Below are positions 1 through 4,805 of a stretch of DNA of 5,602 nt, in pieces (the first letter of the stretch is position 1; the number at the start of each line of letters is the position of its first letter). The notes beneath the pieces are model-generated. The model had not been told where the DNA came from and made no database searches. It saw nothing but the letters and a program-made list of their open reading frames with translations. Both the position numbers and the translations under genes were made by a program. The stretch is taken from positions 1 to 5,602 of the forward strand of contig JAICMT010000130.1 in assembly GCA_025929125.1 (NCBI GenBank). Direction: 5' to 3'. Source of the DNA: Acidobacteriaceae bacterium. Lineage in GTDB: Bacteria; Acidobacteriota; Terriglobia; Terriglobales; Acidobacteriaceae.

Positions 1-972
1 CGCCGTATAGGTGGACGCCGAGTAGAAGTCCACATTCGCGTTGAGCTTCTTCTCCTTATTAATGAACTGCTCGATCTTGCGCGACATATCGAACCACTTC
101 GGATTCCCCGACGCCCTGCCCAGCGCCTCGGACATCTGCCGCAGGTGGGTAGCACGCGGATCTTCCGTGGTGTACACGCGGTGGCCGAACCCGGAGACCT
201 TCTTCTTCTGGGCCAGCATCTCTGCGACATATGCGGTCGGGTCTGCCCCGGATTTGTCGATCTGATACAGCAGTTTCATCACTTCCGCATTGGCGCCGCC
301 GTGCAGCGGTCCCTTCAGAGCGCCGATGGCTCCAGTGATGGCCGAATGCATGTCCGAGAGCGTAGATGCGATGACGCGCGCGGCGAAGGTGCTGGCGTTC
401 AGCTCGTGATCGGCCTGCAAAATCAGCGCAACGTCCAGAGCACGGGTAGCTTCTTCGAGCGGCTGCTTCCCGGTCAGCATCTTCAGAAAGTTCGCGGAGT
501 GGCTGAGCGACGGGTCCGGATCGACAAGCGGCAGGTTCTTGCGGATGCGGTCGTAGACCGCCACGATCATGGCAATCTGCGAGGTGATCCGGTACGCCTT
601 GCGCAGATTGGCGTCGTGCGAGGAGTCCTTCTCGTCGGGATCGTAGAGCGAGAGCAGGCTGACGGCGGTGCGCAGCACCTCCATGGGAGTCGCATCGCGC
701 GGCACCATGCGCAGCAAATCATAGATATGGCTGTCCAGAGTGCGGGCGGCGGCGAGCTCCTTATGAAACTTCGCCAGTTCGTCGCGGTTCGGAAGCCGCC
801 CGTACCAGAGAAGGTACGTCGTCTCCTCGAAATCCGACTGCTCGGCCAGCTCATGAATATCGATACCGCGATAGGCGAGCACCCCAGCGGTCCCATCGAT
901 CCAGCAGATCGAGGACTTCGTTGCAACGATGCCTTCAAGACCCTTTACGGGGGGTGCCGCCGAAGCTGCCAT
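1..972 (-). CDS. gltA: Citrate synthase (C-terminus cut by window edge)
   Basis: Condenses acetyl-CoA with oxaloacetate to citrate, the entry step of the TCA cycle, in the cytoplasm. The 324 codons present cover most of the protein. HELNAST at residues 189-195 is the substrate-binding segment. GPLHGGAN carries catalytic His224, GFGHRVY carries catalytic His264 (followed by TTEDPR, the family signature), and NVDFYSAS carries the catalytic Asp315. Family members of this short type are roughly 370-430 residues, so about 50-100 C-terminal residues lie outside the window. The ATG at 970-972 is chosen because GGAAGAAGG (982-990) sits 9 nt upstream and a promoter lies just beyond. It reads away from the plus-strand gene at 1199, so the two share a divergent control region. 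A 2-methylcitrate synthase (PrpC) has the same fold and motifs; no prp genes are visible, and the sequence alone does not exclude it. Family assignment is nearly certain. Confidence 0.95.
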   Translation of the reverse strand, partial: MAASAAPPVKGLEGIVATKSSICWIDGTAGVLAYRGIDIHELAEQSDFEETTYLLWYGRLPNRDELAKFHKELAAARTLDSHIYDLLRMVPRDATPMEVLRTAVSLLSLYDPDEKDSSHDANLRKAYRITSQIAMIVAVYDRIRKNLPLVDPDPSLSHSANFLKMLTGKQPLEEATRALDVALILQADHELNASTFAARVIASTLSDMHSAITGAIGALKGPLHGGANAEVMKLLYQIDKSGADPTAYVAEMLAQKKKVSGFGHRVYTTEDPRATHLRQMSEALGRASGNPKWFDMSRKIEQFINKEKKLNANVDFYSASTYTA

Positions 973-981
973 GTACAAGAA

Positions 982-990
982 CCTTCTTCC
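982..990 (-). promoter_or_regulatory. Ribosome binding site of citrate synthase
   Basis: On the minus strand this reads GGAAGAAGG, with the AGAAGG core 9 nt before the ATG at 972-970. It supports that ATG as the start. Confidence 0.7.
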
Positions 991-1014
991 AAGCCGAAAT
1001 GACGATACATATCG

Positions 1015-1044
1015 GTTATAGCGCAGCGAAGAAAGCATTGTCAC
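1015..1044 (-). promoter_or_regulatory. Sigma70-like promoter of citrate synthase
   Basis: Minus strand: -35 box GTGACA (1039-1044, 5 of 6 to TTGACA), an 18-nt spacer, and -10 box TATAAC (1015-1020, 5 of 6 to TATAAT). Transcription would start near 1008, giving a leader of about 36 nt that includes the ribosome site. The match was read by eye; spacing and both boxes are good. Confidence 0.6.
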
Positions 1045-1061
1045 CAAAGGTTCCCCGTGGG

Positions 1062-1114
1062 CGGCCGCTCTGGCTGCGGGTTCCCGAGCGGGACGCTCCC
1101 GCAATCCGCGGCCG
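1062..1114. repeat. G+C-rich nested inverted repeat in the divergent intergenic region
   Basis: Nested complementary arms: CGGCCG (1062-1067) with CGGCCG (1109-1114), and TGCGGG (1075-1080) with CCCGCA (1098-1103). Inside these, GCGGGA (1088-1093) can instead pair with TCCCGC (1097-1102), so alternative folds compete. The block lies upstream of the citrate synthase -35 box and just left of an A+T-rich palindrome. Short G+C-rich arms arise easily by chance at this base composition, so a function is uncertain. Confidence 0.3.
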
Positions 1115-1120
1115 GGCTGG

Positions 1121-1140
1121 ACTATATTCAGCTATATAGT
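1121..1140. promoter_or_regulatory. A+T-rich inverted repeat, possible operator or promoter core
   Basis: ACTATAT (1121-1127) and ATATAGT (1134-1140) are perfect 7-bp inverted arms around the 6-nt centre TCAGCT. It stands out as an A+T island in G+C-rich surroundings, 58 bp before the plus-strand gene at 1199. Two -10-like hexamers fall inside it (TATATT at 1123-1128, TATAGT at 1135-1140), but neither has a good -35 box at the right distance. The symmetry suits a dimeric transcription factor; which one cannot be told. Confidence 0.4.
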
Positions 1141-1198
1141 TGCAATCCAGCTCTAGAGCCCGCGGCACGCGCCGGGCGGAAAGTGTGCTGAAAGCAAG

Positions 1199-2041
1199 AT
1201 GATTGAAACCGATCCCCCTCCCCCCGAACGAAACATTTCCAATGCCCTACTTGGTGCGCTCGCACTCTGCCTTCTGCTGGGCGCCGGGTCTATGTTCTGG
1301 TGCTACCGGCTGCAGGGCCGGGTCAAGGCCGACGAGCAGAAGCTTGCCGATGCCAACCAGCAGAACGCTGTCCTGACCGAGCGGCTTGAGAGCACCAATG
1401 CCCGCCTCACCGCGACTTCCGAAACCCTGAGCCGGAACGTGGGTTCCACCCAGCAACAGATCCAAAAACGTGCGGAAGCGATCATGGCGGCGCAGCGCGC
1501 ACAGAGTGAGGAGACTGTGCGGCTGCAGGAGCAGCAGCGGGCTGCCGAGAAGCAGATCGGCGCCGTCTCCACAGATGTCGCCACGGTAAAGAAGGATGTA
1601 GGGGGCGTGAAGACCGACGTGGCCGCTACGCGGTCCGACCTCGAAACGACCAAGACGCAACTGCAGCGCGTAGTCGGCGATGCCGGAGTGATGAGCGGCT
1701 TGATCGCAACCAACCACTCGGAGCTCGAGCAGTTGAAGCACCGGGGCGACCGCAACTATTACGAGTTCACCCTCCAGAAGGGCGCGCAGCCGATGCTGCT
1801 CTCCACCGTGAAGCTGCAGTTGAAGAAGGTGGACCAGAAGCACTCGCGCTATACCCTGAACGTCTCCTCCGACGATCGAAACATCGACAAGAAGGATAAG
1901 AACCTGGATGAGCCGGTTCAGTTCTACAGCGGCAAAGACCCGGTGCTGTTCGAGATCGTGGTGAACAACATCGAGAAGAACAAGGTGAGCGGCTATCTCT
2001 CCACACCCAAGAATGCTCCGCGCGGCGTTTCGACGCCTTGA
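1199..2041 (+). CDS. Membrane-anchored coiled-coil protein of unknown function
   Basis: I do not recognise a named family. The 280-residue protein has a short N-terminal tail with four prolines in a row (residues 6-9), one hydrophobic segment at about 15-36 that reads as a signal anchor, then a polar Gln/Glu/Ala/Thr-rich stretch from about 38 to 175 typical of a coiled coil. Residues 125-159 are five consecutive heptads (TDVATVK, KDVGGVK, TDVAATR, SDLETTK, TQLQRVV). A mixed, probably beta-rich C-terminal domain follows at about 180-272 (starting HRGDRNYYEF), Lys/Asp-rich around 225-236. The likely topology is a cytoplasmic N-terminus with coiled coil and C-terminal domain outside the membrane; this is inference. 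The ATG is supported by composition and the downstream anchor, not by a strong ribosome site (only GGCGGAAAG, 16 nt upstream). It is followed by a hairpin terminator and appears monocistronic. It could be an envelope scaffold or spacer protein. That it is a real gene is likely. Confidence 0.8.
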   Translation: MIETDPPPPERNISNALLGALALCLLLGAGSMFWCYRLQGRVKADEQKLADANQQNAVLTERLESTNARLTATSETLSRNVGSTQQQIQKRAEAIMAAQRAQSEETVRLQEQQRAAEKQIGAVSTDVATVKKDVGGVKTDVAATRSDLETTKTQLQRVVGDAGVMSGLIATNHSELEQLKHRGDRNYYEFTLQKGAQPMLLSTVKLQLKKVDQKHSRYTLNVSSDDRNIDKKDKNLDEPVQFYSGKDPVLFEIVVNNIEKNKVSGYLSTPKNAPRGVSTP

Positions 2042-2084
2042 TCGGGCGAGCGCGAAAAGGCGCATGAACACTGACGAACGCAGA

Positions 2085-2111
2085 ACGGGGGACGCATCGA
2101 GCGTCCCCCGT
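2085..2111. terminator. Bidirectional rho-independent terminator between convergent genes
   Basis: A perfect 11-bp stem, ACGGGGGACGC (2085-2095) with GCGTCCCCCGT (2101-2111), around the 5-nt loop ATCGA. On the plus strand it is followed by a modest T-rich run (CTTGCTTTG), 43 nt after the stop of the coiled-coil gene. On the minus strand it starts 21 nt after the stop of the lysine-rich peptide. The T-tracts are weak on both sides, but the stem is very stable and sits exactly between two convergent stops. Confidence 0.75.
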
Positions 2112-2132
2112 CTTGCTTTGCCTTGGTTGGAT

Positions 2133-2192
2133 TTACTTCTTCTTCTTCGCGGTCTTCTTGGCTGCCTTCTTCGCTGCTTTCTTGGTTGCCAT
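2133..2192 (-). CDS. Lysine-rich 19-residue peptide (histone H1-tail-like)
   Basis: The peptide is MATKKAAKKAAKKTAKKKK: 11 lysines, 5 alanines, 2 threonines and the initiator Met, no acidic or aromatic residue. The KKAAKKAAKKTAKK pattern resembles the C-terminal tails of histone H1 and of bacterial HU/histone-like proteins, which bind DNA without sequence specificity; a nucleic-acid-binding role is inferred from that. The start is ATG at 2190-2192, with AGGGAG (2203-2208) 10 nt upstream; the stop is TAA at 2133-2135. The gene is supported by a full set of signals: a near-consensus promoter (2255-2283), a structured leader, and a hairpin terminator 21 nt after the stop. It is far below usual gene-caller length cut-offs and would often be missed. 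Alternatives are that it is the remnant of a longer histone-like protein, or that the RNA itself is the product. A longer minus-strand frame overlapping it is its shadow. Confidence 0.65.
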   Translation of the reverse strand: MATKKAAKKAAKKTAKKKK

Positions 2193-2202
2193 TTTGCCTA
2201 TT

Positions 2203-2208
2203 CTCCCT
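2203..2208 (-). promoter_or_regulatory. Ribosome binding site of the lysine-rich peptide
   Basis: Minus strand AGGGAG, 10 nt before the ATG. It directly abuts the second leader stem-loop (2209-2225), so leader folding could affect its access. Confidence 0.5.
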
Positions 2209-2247
2209 ATCGATTGAACATCGATGCTGCAATTGCAAACTTGCAGC
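2209..2247 (-). promoter_or_regulatory. Two adjacent stem-loops forming the 5' leader of the lysine-rich peptide
   Basis: In transcript order, stem 1 is GCTGCAA (2247-2241) with TTGCAGC (2232-2226), 7 bp with an 8-nt loop; it begins at about the predicted transcription start. Stem 2 follows without a gap: ATCGAT (2225-2220) with ATCGAT (2214-2209), 6 bp with a 5-nt loop. The ribosome site comes next. The DNA also contains the 10-bp perfect palindrome TGCAATTGCA (2228-2237), so this could instead be an operator near +1. No known riboswitch class is recognised. Confidence 0.4.
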
Positions 2248-2254
2248 TAACGAA

Positions 2255-2283
2255 GGTATAGATTTGTCGAATTTCAGTGTCAA
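2255..2283 (-). promoter_or_regulatory. Sigma70 promoter of the lysine-rich peptide
   Basis: Minus strand: perfect -35 box TTGACA (2278-2283), an optimal 17-nt spacer, and TATACC (2255-2260) as -10 box (4 of 6). Upstream of the -35 box is A+T-rich, with an A5/T5 run (2285-2289) and a T7/A7 run (2308-2314) that could act as an UP element or bend DNA. The predicted start is near 2248, giving a transcript of about 165 nt up to the terminator. Confidence 0.65.
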
Positions 2284-2417
2284 GAAAAATCGAATGGGAA
2301 ACGAAACTTTTTTTGTACCCGCGGCACCGTTCTACAAACGCCGACGCACCGCGAAGAAGGTTCGCAGTCGACGCCACACCTTCAGTTGAGGATCGAATCG
2401 CCGGATTGATCGAGATG

Positions 2418-2431
2418 AAGGTTTGTAGTTG
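2418..2431 (+). promoter_or_regulatory. Ribosome site and TTG start of the zinc-ribbon gene
   Basis: AAGG (2418-2421), a 7-nt spacer, then TTG (2429-2431). It is short but well placed, and better than anything before the ATG at 2465. Confidence 0.35.
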
Positions 2432-2671
2432 AGATCGAAATACGCCATCGCAGCATCCGAATCGATGAACATGCGCCGAAGATTTTCCTATTCCGACCTC
2501 GTGACCTCAGACGTCTGTCCCGCCTGTCGGCGCGAGATCGTTGCCAGCGAAATTCTTCGGCCACGCAATTACGTGTGTCGCTGCCCGCACTGCGGCGTGG
2601 AGTGGGAGCTTCAAACACGAGCGCTGATCGCGCCGGCGAAAGATCCGGGTACTGAAGGCAGTTCTTCCTAG
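2429..2671 (+). CDS. Small zinc-ribbon protein
   Basis: An 80-residue protein if started at TTG 2429. It has two metal-binding knuckles, CPAC (Cys30, Cys33) and CPHC (Cys52, Cys55), 18 residues apart, with one more cysteine at 50: the arrangement of a treble-clef or zinc-ribbon fold holding one zinc. The N-terminus is basic (RRRFSYSD) and the C-terminus is short and low-complexity. Such ribbons bind nucleic acid or other proteins; the specific role is unknown. The TTG start is favoured by AAGG (2418-2421) 7 nt before it; the in-frame ATG codons at 2465 and 2471 lack a ribosome site and would give 68 or 66 residues with both knuckles intact. The stop is 57 nt before the membrane protein gene, which could be co-transcribed. 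The cysteine pattern makes a chance frame unlikely, but the gene is short and unnamed. Confidence 0.6.
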   Translation: MRSKYAIAASESMNMRRRFSYSDLVTSDVCPACRREIVASEILRPRNYVCRCPHCGVEWELQTRALIAPAKDPGTEGSSS

Positions 2672-2728
2672 CTGTCTCCGGCCACGTTTCTCCCGGCTGC
2701 CGCCATCGAACCGATTGAGGCCGCTCCC

Positions 2729-4180
2729 ATGTATTGGTACTTTGGCGACGTCACTGTGGTTCGCCTGCTGGTCCAGCGAGGCATGGCGGCAATCTACCTG
2801 ATCGCTTTCCTGGTCGTGCTGCGGCAGTTCAAGCCATTGCTGGGTGAGCATGGCCTGCTGCCGGTGCCCGAGTACCTGCGCGGCGTCCGCTTCGCGAATG
2901 CGCCCGGACTGTTCGCCTGGAAGTACTCCGACCGGCTGCTGGATGCTGTCGGCTGGACTGGGACGATCGTTTCCGCGTGTGCGCTGCTCGGGTTTACCGA
3001 GCGCGGGCCCATCTGGGTCTCCATCACGGCGTGGCTCGTGCTCTGGTTCCTCTACCTGTCTGTGGTGAACGCCGGGAACCGCTTCTACGGATTCGGCTGG
3101 GAGTCGATGCTGATTGAGGCGGGCTTCTTTACCGCCTTCCTTGGTCCGCGCTGGGTGGCGCCCTCGGTGCTGCCGGTCCTGATTCTGCGCTGGATGCTTT
3201 TCCGCACCGAGTTGGGCGCCGGACTCATCAAGCTGCGGCACGACCAGTGCTGGCGCGACCTGACCTGCATGTACTACCACTACGAGACTCAGCCGCTGCC
3301 CAATCCGCTGAGCTGGTACTTCCACCGCCTGCCCAAACCGGTACACCGGTTCTCCGCTCTCTTCAGCCACTTCGTTCAGGTGCTAGCGCCCTTCGGACTC
3401 TTCGCGCCTCAACCCGTGTCGGCCATCTGCGGAGGGTTCTGCATTCTGCAGCAACTCATCCTGATTGTCAGCGGCAACTACTCCTGGCTGAATTGGCTGA
3501 CGGTCGTGCTCGGCTTCACCGCGCTAAGCGACCAATCCTTGGGATGGCATACCGCGGGTGCGCTCGCGCCGCGGCCGCTGTGGTTTGAGGTGCTGCTCTG
3601 GGCCGTGGCATTGGCTACGGTGCTGATGAGCATTCAGCCGGCGCTCAATCTGATCTCCCGCCAGCAGGCTATGAACCGCAGCTACAACCGCTGGCACTTG
3701 GTGAACTCCTATGGCGCCTTCGGATCGGTCAGCAAGGAACGGTACGAGCTGGTGATTCAGGGGACCGACGATGCCGTCGTGACCGCAGCCACCCAGTGGC
3801 GCGAGTATGAGTTCCGCGCCAAGCCCGGCGACCCCATGCGACGGCCGCCGCAAATCGCACCCTGGCATCTGCGCCTGGACTGGCTGGTCTGGTTTATTCC
3901 ATTCGAGATCACGGTCACGCCGCGGGGCATCCGAGCCTCTCACTATGACGTGTGGTTCCTGCGCTTCATCCAGCGGCTGCTCACGAGTGATCGCGCGATT
4001 CTCCGCCTGATGGGATCGAACCCGTTCGCCGGCACCCCTCCGGCGCGGATTCGGGCGGTGCTCTTTCTGTATCGATACACCACGCCTGAGGAGAAGCGGG
4101 CGAGCGGGGCGTGGTGGTATCGGCGGGAGGTCGGCGTGTATTTGCCGCCGGTCGGCATCGAAGATCTGCAGCAGGTTTAG
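2729..4180 (+). CDS. Lipase maturation factor family membrane protein (LMF1-like)
   Basis: A 483-residue polytopic membrane protein with the conserved blocks of the lipase maturation factor family (LMF1/DUF1222). These are [10 protein letters not shown] (123-132), [17 protein letters not shown] (154-170), CWRDLTC (174-180) followed by [17 protein letters not shown] (183-199), [11 protein letters not shown] (248-258), and [13 protein letters not shown] (320-332). About nine hydrophobic segments are visible, near 17-33, 75-90, 95-114, 124-140, 144-160, 209-226, 230-248, 250-268 and 284-302. A soluble domain follows (about 320-483). In animals LMF1 resides in the ER membrane and helps fold and dimerise lipases; the role of bacterial members is not established, so lipase folding here is only an analogy. 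Length fits the family (human LMF1 is about 570 residues). The ATG has GAGG (2717-2720) 8 nt upstream. The macro-domain gene begins 25 nt after its stop, suggesting co-transcription. Confidence 0.9.
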   Translation: MYWYFGDVTVVRLLVQRGMAAIYLIAFLVVLRQFKPLLGEHGLLPVPEYLRGVRFANAPGLFAWKYSDRLLDAVGWTGTIVSACALLGFTERGPIWVSITAWLVLWFLYLSVVNAGNRFYGFGWESMLIEAGFFTAFLGPRWVAPSVLPVLILRWMLFRTELGAGLIKLRHDQCWRDLTCMYYHYETQPLPNPLSWYFHRLPKPVHRFSALFSHFVQVLAPFGLFAPQPVSAICGGFCILQQLILIVSGNYSWLNWLTVVLGFTALSDQSLGWHTAGALAPRPLWFEVLLWAVALATVLMSIQPALNLISRQQAMNRSYNRWHLVNSYGAFGSVSKERYELVIQGTDDAVVTAATQWREYEFRAKPGDPMRRPPQIAPWHLRLDWLVWFIPFEITVTPRGIRASHYDVWFLRFIQRLLTSDRAILRLMGSNPFAGTPPARIRAVLFLYRYTTPEEKRASGAWWYRREVGVYLPPVGIEDLQQV

Positions 4181-4195
4181 CGGCGCACTTCGCTC

Positions 4196-4200
4196 GGAGG
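4196..4200 (+). promoter_or_regulatory. Strong ribosome binding site of the macro-domain gene
   Basis: GGAGG, 5 nt before the ATG at 4206, within the 25-nt gap after the preceding stop. This suits translation from a shared message. Confidence 0.7.
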
Positions 4201-4205
4201 TCGCG

Positions 4206-4757
4206 ATGAAGGACACGAAGATCAGCATCGTTCGCGGAGACATCACCCAGCGCGCGGTGGACGCCATCGTCAACGCGGCTAACAGCTCGCTGTTGGGCGG
4301 CGGCGGAGTGGACGGCGCGATTCACCGCGCGGCCGGGCCGGAGTTGCTGGCCGAATGCCGCACGCTCGGTGGAGCGCGGACCGGCGAAGCCAAGCTGACG
4401 CGCGCCTACAACATCCGCCAGGCGAAATTCATCATTCACACGGTCGGCCCGGTATACGGGCAGCACGGCGGCCGCGAGCCGGAGCTGCTGGCACGCTGCT
4501 ACACGGCCAGCCTCAAGCTAGGGGCGGAGCACGGCTGCCGCAGCATCGCGTTCCCTTCGATCTCAACCGGCGCGTACGGCTATCCGGTGGCCGAGGCGAG
4601 CCGGGTAGCGCTCGCCGCCATCGGCCACTTTGTGGCCGAGCATCCCGGAGTGTACGAGCTGATCGAGCTCGTCACCTTCTCGGAGCGGGATGAGCGGGCG
4701 TATCAGACGGCGCTGCGCGAGAGGAGCGGCGCGCCGCCGCGTTCTGGCCCGGCGTAA
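4206..4757 (+). CDS. Macro-domain protein, YmdB-like O-acetyl-ADP-ribose deacetylase
   Basis: A single macro domain fills this 183-residue protein. In order: RGDIT (10-14) with Asp12 contacting the adenine; VNAANSSL (22-29) with Asn26 matching the catalytic-site Asn of the MacroD/YmdB class; [10 protein letters not shown] (31-40) with Asp36 at the place of the catalytic Asp; IHTVGPVY (77-84); and STGAYGYP (120-127), the phosphate-binding loop. These are the hallmarks of the hydrolytic MacroD/YmdB group, which removes acetyl from O-acetyl-ADP-ribose (the sirtuin by-product) and mono-ADP-ribose from acidic side chains. The enzyme is cytoplasmic. It has an excellent ribosome site, GGAGG (4196-4200), 5 nt before the ATG, and lies 25 nt after the membrane protein gene. 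The last dozen residues ([11 protein letters not shown]) look like a disordered tail. In E. coli YmdB also modulates RNase III; nothing here tests that. Family certain, exact substrate not. Confidence 0.93.
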   Translation: MKDTKISIVRGDITQRAVDAIVNAANSSLLGGGGVDGAIHRAAGPELLAECRTLGGARTGEAKLTRAYNIRQAKFIIHTVGPVYGQHGGREPELLARCYTASLKLGAEHGCRSIAFPSISTGAYGYPVAEASRVALAAIGHFVAEHPGVYELIELVTFSERDERAYQTALRERSGAPPRSGPA

Positions 4758-4788
4758 AATCGAGGGTACAAGCAAATTTTTGTTGGAT

Positions 4789-4805
4789 GGGAGCCGAGTC
4801 CGTTG
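4789..4805 (+). promoter_or_regulatory. Ribosome site and TTG start of dihydrolipoamide dehydrogenase
   Basis: GGGAG (4789-4793), 9 nt, then TTG (4803-4805). The same frame is closed upstream by the TAA at 4755-4757 (the macro-gene stop), and no ATG, GTG or other TTG occurs in that frame between the two. Starting later (GTG at 4824) would cut into the first FAD-binding strand. TTG is therefore the best start. Confidence 0.7.

Noticed and set aside
145..1002. 285-codon plus-strand open frame opposite citrate synthase
   Set aside because: The minus strand carries an unmistakable citrate synthase with all catalytic motifs. The plus frame has no recognisable domain or ribosome site and is a by-product of codon bias.
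1247..2071. 274-codon minus-strand frame covering the coiled-coil gene
   Set aside because: It runs through the terminator hairpin and mirrors the plus gene's codons, giving Leu/Val/His/Arg-rich sequence with no motif. The plus frame has anchor, heptads and a sensible start.
1993..2283. 96-codon minus-strand frame overlapping the lysine-rich peptide
   Set aside because: Its start lies upstream of the predicted transcription start, in the -35 box. It reads the lysine codons in another frame as a Glu/Ser-rich stretch and crosses the terminator. The 19-codon frame has the ribosome site.
2308..2314. Run of seven T on the plus strand as a possible terminator tail
   Set aside because: No stem precedes it. 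On the minus strand it is part of the A+T-rich DNA upstream of the peptide promoter.
2294..2389. 31-residue basic peptide on the plus strand (MGNETFFVPAAPFYK...)
   Set aside because: No ribosome site, no promoter seen, and it sits in the region upstream of the minus-strand promoter. Composition alone does not support a gene.
2507..3370. 287-codon minus-strand frame over the zinc-ribbon and LMF-like genes
   Set aside because: Low-complexity Gln/Arg/Pro-rich translation without domains. It overlaps a clearly coding plus-strand membrane protein.
3524..4273. 249-codon minus-strand frame over the end of the LMF-like gene and start of the macro gene
   Set aside because: It crosses two real plus-strand genes and has no motif or ribosome site.
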